A stretch of DNA of 64,000 bases from Methylosinus trichosporium OB3b (GCF_002752655.1 NZ_CP023737.1:2752001-2816000); one strand, 5' to 3'; counted from the first letter of the stretch, positions 1 through 8,381 are shown. Numbers and translations are program-made. The notes: generated from the letters alone by a model not told the origin.

Positions 1-1
1 G

Positions 2-820
2 CCCTCGGGCGAAACCTATAAATGGACGGATTCGACCTATGTGCGCAATCCGCCCTATTTCGAGGGGCTGACCAAGGAGCCGAAGCCCGTCGCGGACATC
101 GTCGGGGCGCATATTCTCGCGCTCTTCGGCGACAAGATCACCACCGACCATATCTCGCCGGCGGGCTCGATCAAGGCCGCCTCGCCGGCCGGGCGCTGGC
201 TGATGGAGCGCCAGGTCGCGCAGGCGGACTTCAACCAATATGGCACGCGCCGCGGCAATCACGAGGTGATGATGCGCGGCACTTTCGCCAATATCCGCAT
301 CAAGAACCATATTCTGCGCGACGACGCCGGCAATGCGCCGGAGGGCGGGAACACGAAGCATTTCCCGGACGGCGAGACGCTCTCCATCTATGACGCCGCG
401 GCGAAATACGCCGCCGAGGGCGCGCCGCTGGTCGTCTTCGCCGGCGCCGAATATGGCAATGGCTCGTCGCGCGACTGGGCGGCGAAGGGGACCATGCTGC
501 TCGGCGTGCGCGCTGTCATCGCGCAGAGCTTCGAGCGCATCCATCGCTCCAATCTCGTCGGCATGGGCATTCTGCCGCTGACCTTCGAGCCGGGGACGAG
601 CTGGGCGTCGCTCGGTCTCACCGGCGCGGAGACGGTGACGATCCGCGGTCTCGCCGGCGACACGCTGACGCCCCGGCAGACGCTGCAGGCGGAGATCGTC
701 TATCCCGACGGCAAGACCGCGAATGTGCCGCTGCTGGCGCGCATCGACACGCTCGACGAGCTCGAATATTTCAAGAACGGCGGTATTCTGCCTTACGTGC
801 TGAGGCAGCTCGCCGGGTGA
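2..820 (+). CDS. acnA: aconitate hydratase A, C-terminal part (5' end outside window)
   Basis: Aconitase interconverts citrate and isocitrate in the TCA cycle in the cytoplasm. The frame is open from the first bases of the window and ends in TGA at 818-820. The 272 visible residues correspond to the end of domain 3 linker and the swivelling domain 4. Recognisable blocks are 'KITTDHISPAGSI', 'GNHEVMMRGTFANIRIKN' and 'YGNGSSRDWAAKG', which include substrate-binding Ser/Arg residues of the AcnA/IRP1 subfamily. The three Fe-S cysteines lie upstream, outside the window. A strong 13-bp hairpin follows the stop at 886-921. AcnA rather than AcnB is clear because the swivel domain is C-terminal. Confidence 0.95.
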   Translation, partial: PSGETYKWTDSTYVRNPPYFEGLTKEPKPVADIVGAHILALFGDKITTDHISPAGSIKAASPAGRWLMERQVAQADFNQYGTRRGNHEVMMRGTFANIRIKNHILRDDAGNAPEGGNTKHFPDGETLSIYDAAAKYAAEGAPLVVFAGAEYGNGSSRDWAAKGTMLLGVRAVIAQSFERIHRSNLVGMGILPLTFEPGTSWASLGLTGAETVTIRGLAGDTLTPRQTLQAEIVYPDGKTANVPLLARIDTLDELEYFKNGGILPYVLRQLAG

Positions 821-885
821 CACGGCCGAGATACGGATGAACTGATCTCATCTGAGCAGCGCTCCCAGATCGCCGGCCGACGCGG

Positions 886-921
886 GCGCGCTCCTCTCTC
901 GCAAGCGGGAGAGGAGCGCGC
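886..921. terminator. strong hairpin downstream of acnA
   Basis: A perfect 13-bp inverted repeat (886-898 with 909-921, arm 'gcgcgctcctctc') closes a 10-base loop. It may end acnA transcription, but there is no clear T tract. The inner part resembles the 'ctcccgcgagcgggag' hairpins that recur between genes in these bacteria, so it may equally be a dispersed repeat. Confidence 0.5.
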
Positions 922-1021
922 GTCGAGACTCGGTGAATTTAATTCGTTCTCGAGCGCAGAACGTGTTGACGAGCTACAGCTCGGCGTCACAGGATGAAAT
1001 AAATTCATCCATGGGGTCGGC

Positions 1022-1903
1022 ATGCGCCATCTCCCTTCGCTCGTCGCATTGAAAGCCTTCGAGGCCGCCGCATGGCGGCAGAGCTTCAAGCTGGCCGCCG
1101 CCGACCTCGGCGTCACGCCGACCGCCGTCAGCCATCAGATCAAGCAGCTGGAGGCGGAGCTGGGCGTCAGCCTGTTCACGCGGCGGCCGCGCGGGATCGC
1201 GGTCACGCCGGAGGGGCGCGCCCTCTTCATCGATCTGCGGCGCGCCTTCGACGCTATCGCCGAGGCGGTCGAGCGCACGCGCGAGCGCCGGCGAATCGCC
1301 GCCCTCGCCGCGCCTGCGGCGCTCGCCGAGCGTCTGCTGCTGCCGCGCATAGACGACTTTCGCGCGCGCTGTCCGGGCTGGGACCTGCGGCTGAGGATCT
1401 GCGACGATGCGGACGAGCCGCGCGATGGCGCGACCGATGTCGTGATCCGCTGCGGCCCTCTGGAGGCGCAATCCCGCTTCGCCGCGACGCCGCTGCCGCC
1501 GCAACGCTTCGCGCCTGTCTGCAGTCCCACGCTCGGCGTGCGCCGTCCCCGCCATCTCGCGACGGCGACGCTGCTCCACTGCCCCTCGACGCCGAGTTGG
1601 CGTCAATGGCTCGAGGCGCGCGGCAAAGGCCGTTTCGACCCGGAGTCCGGCCTGCGCTTCGAGGACGAGGCCGCCCTCATTCGCGCCGCGGTCGCCGGTC
1701 GCGGCGTCGCGCTGGCGCGACTGCCGCTCGTCGCTCGGGAGCTGCGGTCCGAGGCGCTGGCGCAGCCCTTCGGCCCGCATCTCGACGGCCCCTCATATCA
1801 TCTCGTCCATTCCCACGGCGCGCAAGACCAGCCGGCGGTCGCCGTTCTGAGAGATTGGCTGCTCGCCGAGCTCGTGGACACGCCGCGCGGCGCGGATCAA
1901 TAG
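1022..1903 (+). CDS. LysR family transcriptional regulator (GcvA-like)
   Basis: This 293-residue protein has the LysR layout: an N-terminal winged helix-turn-helix (about residues 5-65, with 'LAAADLGVTPTAVSHQIKQL') followed by a periplasmic-binding-protein-like effector domain (about 90-285). The sequence 'LPSLVALKAFEAAAW' at the N-terminus is typical of the GcvA/AmpR subgroup. The target is not evident. The upstream neighbour acnA is on the same strand but separated by a hairpin, and the downstream gene is convergent and overlaps the last 7 bases. The glycine cleavage operon of this window lies 40 kb away and has its own riboswitch, so a GcvA role should not be assumed. Confidence 0.85.
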   Translation: MRHLPSLVALKAFEAAAWRQSFKLAAADLGVTPTAVSHQIKQLEAELGVSLFTRRPRGIAVTPEGRALFIDLRRAFDAIAEAVERTRERRRIAALAAPAALAERLLLPRIDDFRARCPGWDLRLRICDDADEPRDGATDVVIRCGPLEAQSRFAATPLPPQRFAPVCSPTLGVRRPRHLATATLLHCPSTPSWRQWLEARGKGRFDPESGLRFEDEAALIRAAVAGRGVALARLPLVARELRSEALAQPFGPHLDGPSYHLVHSHGAQDQPAVAVLRDWLLAELVDTPRGADQ

Positions 1904-2514
1904 CCGAACGGATAGCTCATCGGCGCCGACTGCCACGACTTCACGCTGGCGGAGCCGCGATAGCGCTGGGACGGCCCATAGGCCATGGCGCGCGAGCGAT
2001 GGCCGGCATAGGCGACGGCGTTGGAGCGATGCGGCCGATGCAGGCCTGCGACATGACGCTTCTGGCCGCTATGCGCGGCGTAGCGATGCGAGGTCGGAGC
2101 GGAGCCGGTGATCGAGATCTGCGCGCCCTCTTCCTGCACCATCTTGTAGAGCGCCGCGGCGTTGCCGGGGGCGAGGCGCACGCAGCCGTGCGAGGCCGGA
2201 CGGCCGAGCGCGCCGGTCGAATAAGTGCCGTGGATGGCGTAGCCGCCGTTGAAGAAGATCGAATGCGGCATCGGCGACATGTGATATTTGCGCGAATAAT
2301 GCATTTTCTGCAGCCCGGTGGGGGCATAAGTGCCGCGCGGCGTCACATAGCCGGAGCGCGCCGTGGAGACCGGCCAGCTGTAGGACCCTTTGGACGATTC
2401 GACATGCATCCGCTGGGTCGAGAGGTCGACATGAATTTGCACGGTGGCCGAAGCCGCGCCGATCGACGCGAACAGCGCGGACGCGACGAGCGCGAGAACT
2501 TTCAAGAAACGCAT
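1897..2514 (-). CDS. exported L,D-transpeptidase (YkuD domain)
   Basis: L,D-transpeptidases make 3-3 peptidoglycan cross-links or attach proteins to peptidoglycan in the periplasm. Starting at ATG 2514 gives 205 residues with a clean signal peptide (cleavage near Ala23); a 'gggag' ribosome binding site lies 7 bases upstream, so I prefer it to a longer frame starting at 2541. The YkuD domain spans about residues 25-135 and contains the catalytic motif with His95 ('YAIHGT') and Cys111 ('SHGCVRL'). The last ~65 residues form a low-complexity His/Arg/Tyr/Ser tail, unusual for a minimal YkuD enzyme. The gene converges on the LysR gene with a 7-base overlap. Confidence 0.9.
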   Translation of the reverse strand: MRFLKVLALVASALFASIGAASATVQIHVDLSTQRMHVESSKGSYSWPVSTARSGYVTPRGTYAPTGLQKMHYSRKYHMSPMPHSIFFNGGYAIHGTYSTGALGRPASHGCVRLAPGNAAALYKMVQEEGAQISITGSAPTSHRYAAHSGQKRHVAGLHRPHRSNAVAYAGHRSRAMAYGPSQRYRGSASVKSWQSAPMSYPFGY

Positions 2515-2831
2515 GACTATACTCCCACGAACTCGAGACACATGCCGCTCAGCTAGCGCGGCATAGAACCGTGGCCTCTACGTAAGGGCAATCTATATCC
2601 GACGGTAAGGTTGACGCCAAAGCCGAAATTTTGGCCGCAAAGGCCGCCGGCGCGGCGCGCCGACTGTCATTTTTCTGTCAGGCGACTGATTCCGGCCAGA
2701 ATTTCGCCCGATTGCCGCGATTGAACCGACGTCGGCGCCGCATGGCCGCCACGAGTCGTCTCCTCGAGAGCGCGAGAGCGCATGCGGATCGCACGGAGGC
2801 TCTGGAGGCCGAACCCGCGAAAGTCGCTCAC
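2515..2831. other. intergenic region between two divergent cell-wall genes
   Basis: This 317-base gap separates the divergent L,D-transpeptidase and mepA genes and must hold both promoters. I see no convincing RNA gene or palindrome. The stretch around 2600-2720 is less GC-rich than its surroundings. Confidence 0.4.
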
Positions 2832-3746
2832 ATGGTTTCTCTGCGACCGACGATTTTGATGCTTTCGCTCCTCGTCTGCGCCGCCGCGCAGGCTCAGGAT
2901 CGGGGCACGCTCGACCCCAGGCCATTGCCGCCTCTCGCTCATCCCGGCGATCCCAAGACCCCGGCCAAGGAGCTGTTCGGCCGCGCGCCCGGTCCGGCGG
3001 CGCTCGAACCCGAGCCGATCGGCTTTTACTCGCACGGCTGCCTCGCCGGCGCGCAGGCGCTGCCGGCCAATGGCCCGAGCTGGCAGGTCATGCGCCTCTC
3101 GCGCGGCCGCTATTGGGGCCATCCGGATTTGATCGCCTTCCTCGAGCGGCTGGCGCCGCCGGCGGCGCAGGCCGCCGGCTGGCCGGGCCTCCTGATCGGG
3201 GATATTTCACAGCCGCGCGGCGGCCCTATGCTCACAGGCCACGCCTCGCATCAGATCGGCCTCGACGCGGATATCTGGTTGACCCCCATGCCCGGCCGCG
3301 AGCTCTCTCGCGCCGAGCGCGAGGAGATGTCGGCGACCAATGTCGTGCGGGAGGATCGGCTCGACGTCGACCCGGAAATCTGGACCGAGGGGCATATGGC
3401 CGTTCTGCGCACGGCCGCGCAATCGCCGCAGGTGCAGCGCATCTTCGTCAACGCCGCGATCAAGCGCGCGCTCTGCCGCCAGGCGACCGGCGACCGCCGC
3501 TGGCTCGCCAAGGTCCGCCCGATGTTCGGGCATGATTACCACTTCCACGTGCGGCTGTTCTGCCCGCGCGGCGCCGAGAGCTGCAAGGATCAGGACGGCG
3601 TGCCGCCGGGCGACGGCTGTGACGCCTCGCTCTCCTGGTGGTTCACCGAGGAGGCGCTGCACCCGAAGAAATCGACCAAGACCTGGCCGCCGATGACCAT
3701 GGCCGGCCTGCCGGCCGAGTGCCGGCAGGTGCTGACGGCGCGATAG
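2832..3746 (+). CDS. mepA: penicillin-insensitive murein endopeptidase
   Basis: MepA is a periplasmic zinc endopeptidase that cuts D-Ala-mDAP and mDAP-mDAP cross-links. Starting at ATG 2832 yields 304 residues with a signal peptide ('MVSLRPTILMLSLLVCAAAQA'-like, cleavage near residue 21); an open frame continues further upstream but would bury that signal. The LAS-family zinc motif is visible as 'GHASHQIGLDADIWL' (His140, Asp147), with the second metal site 'GHDYHFHVRL' about 100 residues later. Cysteines near residues 70 and towards the C-terminus match the disulfide-rich family. It is divergent from the L,D-transpeptidase gene, so two cross-link remodelling enzymes are neighbours. Confidence 0.93.
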   Translation: MVSLRPTILMLSLLVCAAAQAQDRGTLDPRPLPPLAHPGDPKTPAKELFGRAPGPAALEPEPIGFYSHGCLAGAQALPANGPSWQVMRLSRGRYWGHPDLIAFLERLAPPAAQAAGWPGLLIGDISQPRGGPMLTGHASHQIGLDADIWLTPMPGRELSRAEREEMSATNVVREDRLDVDPEIWTEGHMAVLRTAAQSPQVQRIFVNAAIKRALCRQATGDRRWLAKVRPMFGHDYHFHVRLFCPRGAESCKDQDGVPPGDGCDASLSWWFTEEALHPKKSTKTWPPMTMAGLPAECRQVLTAR

Positions 3747-3790
3747 AGCGCCTTCCGATCGAACGGGATCGTTCGATCGATCAGCGCGTC
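3745..3790. repeat. palindromic intergenic repeat, family R2
   Basis: The gap after mepA holds a palindrome built on 'gatcgaacgggatcgttcgatc'-type sequence, preceded by 'agcgccttcc'. Related copies occur at 25183-25300 (two), 36663-36716 and 37982-38036, always just downstream of or between genes. It is a REP-like family. Confidence 0.75.
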
Positions 3791-3798
3791 CCCCGCGG

Positions 3799-4377
3799 TC
3801 AGGCCGGCTCCGCGCCCAGCCCTGTCGGGCAGGCGACGCCGGTTCCGCCGAGCCCGCAATAGCCGTCCGGGTTCTTGGCGAGATACTGCTGGTGATAGTC
3901 TTCCGCATAATAGAAAGGCGGGGCGGGCGCGATCTGCGTCGTGATCGGGCCGAGGCCCTTGGCGGCGAGCGCCGCGCCATAGGCTCGCCGCGACGCTTCG
4001 GCGAGGCGCAGCTGCTCGTCCGACGAGCAGAAGATCACCGAGCGATATTGCGTGCCGATATCATTGCCCTGCCGGTCGCCCTGAGTCGGATCATGACTCT
4101 CCCAGAAGGTTCGCAGCAGCGTCTCGCAGGAGATCAGCGCCGGATCGAACGCCACCAGCACCACCTCGGCATGGCCGGTGCGGCCCGAGCAGACCTGCTC
4201 GTAGCTCGGATTTTCGGTCGCCCCGCCCGCATAGCCGACGGCGGTGACGAAGACGCCCTCGCCGAGCCGCCAGAAGCGCCGTTCCGCGCCCCAGAAGCAG
4301 CCCATGCCGAGGACGATTTGTTCGAGCCCTTGCGGGAAGGGGCCATGCAAGGGATGATGATTGACGAAATGGTCCAT
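3799..4377 (-). CDS. msrA: peptide methionine sulfoxide reductase MsrA
   Basis: MsrA reduces the S-epimer of methionine sulfoxide in proteins and free methionine, repairing oxidative damage. The 192-residue protein carries the catalytic 'GCFWG' motif with Cys27, the family blocks 'TAVGYAGG' and 'GHAEVV', and the conserved '[20 protein letters not shown]' region. Length matches the family. It begins with ATG 4377 and stands alone, convergent with mepA across the R2 repeat. No MsrB is visible in the window. Confidence 0.95.
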   Translation of the reverse strand: MDHFVNHHPLHGPFPQGLEQIVLGMGCFWGAERRFWRLGEGVFVTAVGYAGGATENPSYEQVCSGRTGHAEVVLVAFDPALISCETLLRTFWESHDPTQGDRQGNDIGTQYRSVIFCSSDEQLRLAEASRRAYGAALAAKGLGPITTQIAPAPPFYYAEDYHQQYLAKNPDGYCGLGGTGVACPTGLGAEPA

Positions 4378-4455
4378 ATCGGTCGCGCCTTTCCGGCTGC
4401 CGCTGCGTTTGCGCCAATATGGGATCGCTCCGCCGCCGGCGGAAGGGCTGCGCCG

Positions 4456-4764
4456 TCAGCGCGCCGGAAAATCGATCGGTCGGCGGCGCTTGCGGCTCGC
4501 GGCGATGAGCAGCGCGCCGAGACCGGTGAGCGTGAGGCTGAGCGGCGCGCGCAGAAGCAGCTCGAAAAGAGGGCCCCACAGCGACCGCTCGGCGGCGGCC
4601 TGCCAGGCCTTCGTCTGCAGCGGGAACAGCTCGATGGTGGCGACGCCGAGCGGGACAATGCGCAGATCCCCGCCGGCCAGCGAGCGCGTGCCGTCGACGA
4701 TAAGGGCGGCGAATCCCCCGGCGAGCAGGAGAAGGCCGGCGAATCGGATGAGCAATCGGAGCAT
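4456..4764 (-). CDS. small conserved membrane protein of unknown function
   Basis: The 102-residue protein starting at ATG 4764 has two hydrophobic segments: an N-terminal one ('[20 protein letters not shown]', about residues 4-23) and a C-terminal one (about 68-92) followed by a basic end 'RKRRRPIDF'. The middle part lies probably in the periplasm. I recognise it only as a type of small inner-membrane protein seen in Hyphomicrobiales, without known function. An open frame extends upstream to 4986, but the hydrophobic start at 4764 is the more natural N-terminus. Confidence 0.6.
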   Translation of the reverse strand: MLRLLIRFAGLLLLAGGFAALIVDGTRSLAGGDLRIVPLGVATIELFPLQTKAWQAAAERSLWGPLFELLLRAPLSLTLTGLGALLIAASRKRRRPIDFPAR

Positions 4765-4956
4765 GGGATCGTCTCGAGGCGGCGCTGCGAGTCCCCACAG
4801 GAATAGAACGCGTGGCGGCCTCTGTCCACGGGGGAAGGCCGCGGACCAGAAAAAGCGCAAAAAGCGCGGCCGGGGACGTAGATAGGATTTGCGCTCTGCT
4901 CGCGCCCGCATATAGTGCGCCGCCATCGCACCCGGCGATTTGCCGGCGGCGAGCGC

Positions 4957-5046
4957 GGAGGGGTGGCCGAGTGGTTGAAGGCGCACGCCTGGAAAGTGTG
5001 TATGCGGGAAACCGTATCGCGGGTTCGAATCCCGCCTCCTCCGCCA
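4957..5046 (+). tRNA. tRNA-Ser (GGA)
   Basis: The 90-base cloverleaf has a 7-bp acceptor stem with one G-T pair, a long type II variable arm ('gtgtgtatgcgggaaaccg' region) typical of serine tRNAs, the anticodon GGA within 'cctGGAaag', and a T arm with 'ggttcgaat'. The terminal CCA is encoded at 5044-5046. It reads UCC and UCU serine codons. Confidence 0.96.
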
Positions 5047-5380
5047 TCCTACGCTGGAACACGCTTCGGGCGCGCGTGCTCCTCGAGCCGACTGCGAGCC
5101 ACGCTACTGTGGAGTTTCTGGTCGCGTCAGAGGCGTTGCCCAGCTCGAGACAAGATCGCGGAGAATGAGGAGCGGGCGGCTGTCCATTAGGTCGCTCCTA
5201 TTGTCAGGTTCTGGATTCGTTCGCCCGCTGGCCGGCCCCAACGGGCGGCGGCGAGCCGAGCCGCTCCATCAGGCGACCCGGCTGGAGCGGGGCAATCATG
5301 TCCTTTCAGGAACGTGCGGGTGCGGAAGAGCCCATCCCCACACGATAGTTCCATTCGAGCACGCGTTGCATCGCAGAGTT
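5047..5380. other. gene-free region downstream of tRNA-Ser
   Basis: These 334 bases lie between tRNA-Ser and the end of the convergent M24 gene. No frame looks like a real protein and I find no copy of the tRNA 3' end. It may hold decayed mobile DNA, as the M24 cassette next to it looks acquired, but nothing in it is recognisable. Confidence 0.35.
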
Positions 5381-6625
5381 CTATGCGCGCATCAGCCGCG
5401 TCGAGTTGCTGTTGAGCTCGATACCGCCGCTCTCGCCGACCAGCACGGTGCCGCCGAGATTGACCATTCGCCTGCCGATGCCGCAGTTGGGTTCGAGCGC
5501 GAACACCATGCCGGATTCGAGCACGCGGTCGACGCCCATGGTCGGGAGCGGCAGCACCTTGCCGTAGCGGGCCACTTCCGGCAAGTCGACGACATGCTCG
5601 CCAGCGCCGATCATGGTGTAAGGCGTCAGTGAGTGGACGAGCGGGTGCACTTGCCAGCAGGCGGCTTCGCGTATCGGGGCGCGCATCGCCTCAACGACGT
5701 CGCCGAACACGGCGCCGGCCTTGAGGGCCTTGACGCCAGCCTCGTAAGAAGCGCGCGCAAGCGCCGCCGCATCTTCGAAGTCCGAATGAATATTGCCGAC
5801 GCCGATCGCGGGCTGGTGCTGGGTTTCCAGCAAACCGAAGGACGCGAACACCTCGGAAAGAACGACATCGCCCTCCTGAATGATAGGCGGCGCCTCGGGC
5901 CGATAGAGCCAAGCCGGCGGCCCCCAGCCGACGAACTCCGGACCCGAGCCGAGCAGGATTTGGCCGGTGTAGCCGACATTGCGTGCGGCGGTATCGAGGG
6001 CGACGGCGTAGATCTCGTGCTCGCCGGCGCCGGGACGGGCGGCAGCGCGCATCGCCTCGCACATTTTCTCGCCGATCTCCGCCGACCATTTCAGAACAGC
6101 GATCTCCTCGTCGCTCTTGGCGGCGATGCGGTTCAAGAAGTCGGCGCCGACCGGCTCGAAGCGGGCCTTCGGCAGGTCGTCGAGGATCGCCTTCCAGGTG
6201 TTGTAGGGAATGACGCCGTCGAAAAAATAGGGCGGGTAGGGTTCGAGCCCGACGATGCCGAAAGTGCAGCTGTCGAGGCCGCGATCTTCGATGATCTCGA
6301 CGACGTTGGTCCCCATCTTGCCGACATACATGTTCTCCGGACTGATCCAGCTCCGGTGACCGGTGTAGCCGGCCTGAATGTGGTCTTCGATGACCGTGGA
6401 GATGAAGACGACGACGATCGGCTCCTCGCCCTTTGGGAAGATGACGATCGAACCCGGCCGCTCGTTGGTGAACCAAGCATCGGGCGCGTAAAACGCCGGG
6501 TAAGCTCCTTCCCGGTCGCCGTAGACGATGAGCGCGTCGAGGCCACGTTCTTCCATGAGCCGGTTCGCCAGCCCCCAGCGTCGATCACGTTCGGCAACCG
6601 AATAAGTCGGGATGGTGCTAGACAT
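5381..6625 (-). CDS. M24 family (creatinase/aminopeptidase P-like) protein
   Basis: The 414-residue protein has the two-domain creatinase/prolidase fold: an N-terminal domain (about 1-150) and a pita-bread M24 domain (about 165-405). ATG 6625 is preceded by 'aaagga' at good spacing; an open frame continuing upstream is not needed. Of the five metal ligands of M24 peptidases, the region normally holding two aspartates reads 'SEVFASFGLLETQHQPA', so both look replaced, while a His ('HPLVHSL'), Glu ('ALEPNCGIG') and Glu ('LVGESGGIEL') remain. That suggests a metal-independent, creatinase-like hydrolase instead of a peptidase. It is probably co-transcribed with the 98-residue gene upstream, under TetR control. 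Confidence 0.8.
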   Translation of the reverse strand: MSSTIPTYSVAERDRRWGLANRLMEERGLDALIVYGDREGAYPAFYAPDAWFTNERPGSIVIFPKGEEPIVVVFISTVIEDHIQAGYTGHRSWISPENMYVGKMGTNVVEIIEDRGLDSCTFGIVGLEPYPPYFFDGVIPYNTWKAILDDLPKARFEPVGADFLNRIAAKSDEEIAVLKWSAEIGEKMCEAMRAAARPGAGEHEIYAVALDTAARNVGYTGQILLGSGPEFVGWGPPAWLYRPEAPPIIQEGDVVLSEVFASFGLLETQHQPAIGVGNIHSDFEDAAALARASYEAGVKALKAGAVFGDVVEAMRAPIREAACWQVHPLVHSLTPYTMIGAGEHVVDLPEVARYGKVLPLPTMGVDRVLESGMVFALEPNCGIGRRMVNLGGTVLVGESGGIELNSNSTRLMRA

Positions 6626-6648
6626 GAGCGCGGTCCTTTTTCGGGGCT

Positions 6649-6945
6649 TTAGATGCGGATGCCTTCGATCTCGGCCTTGCCGAGCGGCAACTTCGCGGCG
6701 GCGATGAAGCGGTCGCCGTCGACTCGGCCGACGATCTCGGCGCGAATACGTCCGATCGGCGTGCTGATCCTGGCGGAGAAACGAACCTCGTCGCCGGCGA
6801 CGGCGCCGCCGGAGAAGTCGGATCGTCCCTTGACGTTTTTGATGAAGCCCGAGAGGGTTGCGCCCTCGACATTCAATACCAGCTCGGCTTCCTGTGGTCC
6901 GACCGGTGTCTTGACAGTGATCTTGTAGGTTCCCGGAACAGGCAT
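6649..6945 (-). CDS. conserved 98-residue beta-rich protein of unknown function
   Basis: I do not recognise a named family. The protein starts 'MPVPGTYKITVKTPVGPQ' and alternates short hydrophobic strands with glycines ('GRIRAEIVGRVDGDRFIAAA'), suggesting an all-beta lipocalin- or barrel-like fold; there is no signal peptide and no cysteine. It is the first gene of the unit with the M24 protein, 23 bases upstream of it, and sits directly behind the operator-rich promoter at 6971-7037. The role is probably tied to the same small-molecule pathway as the M24 protein. Confidence 0.7.
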   Translation of the reverse strand: MPVPGTYKITVKTPVGPQEAELVLNVEGATLSGFIKNVKGRSDFSGGAVAGDEVRFSARISTPIGRIRAEIVGRVDGDRFIAAAKLPLGKAEIEGIRI

Positions 6946-6970
6946 GACGTTGCACCTCGCATAGAGATGG

Positions 6971-7037
6971 TGACCTATTGGTCATTATCTCTCGGAGCGA
7001 TAGGCGTCAATCAATTAATGACCAAACAGTCATTAAT
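6971..7037 (-). promoter_or_regulatory. promoter with paired TetR-type operators
   Basis: Reading leftwards there is a -35 'TTGACG' (7010-7005), a 17-base spacer and a -10-like 'TAATGA' (6987-6982) for the 98-residue/M24 unit. A perfect 9-bp inverted repeat 'attaatgac-n6-gtcattaat' (7014-7037) lies just upstream of the -35. A second palindrome 'tgacc-n4-ggtca' (6971-6984) overlaps the -10. The sites share the half-site 'ttggtcatta'. This fits repression by the divergent TetR gene at 7099. Confidence 0.75.
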
Positions 7038-7098
7038 CGTCGCCCGAAAACTCTGGCGATGCCGTACAAAAAAATCTGGCGTGTAAGCGTGAGCGTCT

Positions 7099-7761
7099 AT
7101 GGTTGACCAAGGGGAAGAACCGCCGGTGGAGCCTCCATCTGAACCGATCGACAAACCGAGACGGCGCCGCAAGGAGGCGCGGCCGCAGGAGATCATTGCC
7201 GCAGGGCTGGCGGAATTCGCCGAACGCGGTTTCGCGGCGACCCGGCTCGAGGATGTCGCCGCTCGCGCCGGCGTCGTCAAAGGGACGATTTACCGCTATT
7301 TCGATAGCAAGGAGACGCTCTTCGAGGCGGCTCTGTCATCGGGCGTCGGCCCTGCTTTCGAATCGCTGCCGGACATCGTCGCTGACCACGACGGCTCGAC
7401 TTTCGACCTTCTCCGCCTATTGGTCGTCCGACTCTATGAAACCTTGTTCCTCCCAGAGGTCGAACTCCTCGCCCGGATCATCATCAGCGAAGGACATCGT
7501 TTCCCCGCTGTCGCCGAGCTCTACCACCGGATTCTGATCGGCAAAGGCCGCGATATTCTTCGTCGGATCATCGAGCGCGGTCTGGCGCGCGGTGAGTTGT
7601 CGCCGTCGCCGCTCAGCGCGACGCCTGAAGTGCTGATTGGCCCCGTGGTCATGGCCATCGTCTGGAACACGACTTTCGACCGCCTCGATCCGATCGAGCC
7701 AAAGCGATTTCTGGAAGCGCATCTCGATCTTCTCGAAAAAGCGCTTGGGCGCAATGGCTGA
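7099..7761 (+). CDS. TetR/AcrR family transcriptional regulator
   Basis: The 220-residue protein has an N-terminal HTH domain (about residues 28-78) with 'RLEDVAARAGVVKGTIYRYF', and an all-helical ligand-binding domain after it. It begins at ATG 7099 and is preceded by a Pro/Glu-rich leader of about 20 residues. It is transcribed away from the 98-residue/M24 pair and probably binds the palindromes at 6971-7037, controlling that pair and itself. The ligand is unknown. Wording like 'GTIYRYFDSKETLFEAAL' is typical of regulators of lipid or aromatic catabolism, but this is only a family trend. Confidence 0.88.
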   Translation: MVDQGEEPPVEPPSEPIDKPRRRRKEARPQEIIAAGLAEFAERGFAATRLEDVAARAGVVKGTIYRYFDSKETLFEAALSSGVGPAFESLPDIVADHDGSTFDLLRLLVVRLYETLFLPEVELLARIIISEGHRFPAVAELYHRILIGKGRDILRRIIERGLARGELSPSPLSATPEVLIGPVVMAIVWNTTFDRLDPIEPKRFLEAHLDLLEKALGRNG

Positions 7762-8215
7762 TCGAGCTTTCGGTTCCATCTGTTGGTCTTCATTCAACTC
7801 GAGCGCCGTTTATGCGGCTTTCGAATGCAACAGCGTAGACGTAGTTCTCATCTGGATCTGAGATCGGACGGCGCGTCGATGACAGCGCCGCGCGGCGATG
7901 GTCGCCGTGGCGCGTTCCAGGGTGAATCGATGTTCGGTCAATTCATCAGACAAATTCTCACTGCATCCAGAGAGCCGGCCAATCCACGAGCAAGCGAAAA
8001 GGATCGGCGCGCGCGCCGATGTTCGACACATCCATGCGCGAGATCGGCGGCTATCACACCGAGCGGGTCGTTGACCGGTGGACAGCCCGCTATCGGATGG
8101 CGCCATTCCCGGCGCCGAGCGATGGACGATCATTCCGGTCATGAAGACGCGCGGGACCTGTCCGGCCTCGGCGCGAAGAGAGTCGCCGCTCCCGCGCTGA
8201 TTTTGCCGCTTAGAA
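7762..8215. other. gene-poor stretch left of the integrated element
   Basis: No convincing gene lies in these 454 bases. A 41-codon frame at 8019-8144 (MFDTSMREIGGYH start) has amino-acid composition like a real protein and could be the remnant of a longer gene, but I cannot assign it. The region would be the original sequence downstream of tRNA-Lys before insertion of the element. Confidence 0.35.
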
Positions 8216-8265
8216 TATTGGTGGGCGCACAAGGGCTCGAACCTTGGACCCGCTGATTAAGAGTC
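8216..8265. repeat. attachment site, left copy (tRNA-Lys 3' fragment)
   Basis: Fifty bases identical to 16220-16269. The match covers the encoded CCA, the acceptor 3' strand, the T arm and the anticodon-arm 3' part of tRNA-Lys, then breaks off ('gagtctcacgg' here against 'gagtcagctg' in the intact gene). It is the distal junction left by integration. Confidence 0.92.
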
Positions 8266-8381
8266 TCACGGTTCGGCATTTCGACGGATTTATCGACGCT
8301 CCCTAAGCATTCCCAACCGCATGAATAGATGCGATTTTCATTGCATTTCGATTCCCTGAGTTTACTTTGAATGCCGTTCGC

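Noticed and set aside
6626..6985. N-terminal extension of the M24 protein
   Set aside because: It overlaps the 98-residue gene in another frame and lacks coding character; ATG 6625 has a good ribosome binding site.
5165..7000. Plus-strand open frames opposite the M24 gene
   Set aside because: They follow the high-GC third-position pattern of the real minus-strand gene and contain no recognisable domain.
5047..8215. tRNA-Ser as a second integration site for the M24/TetR cassette
   Set aside because: No copy of the tRNA-Ser 3' end was found on the far side and no integrase is associated with it.
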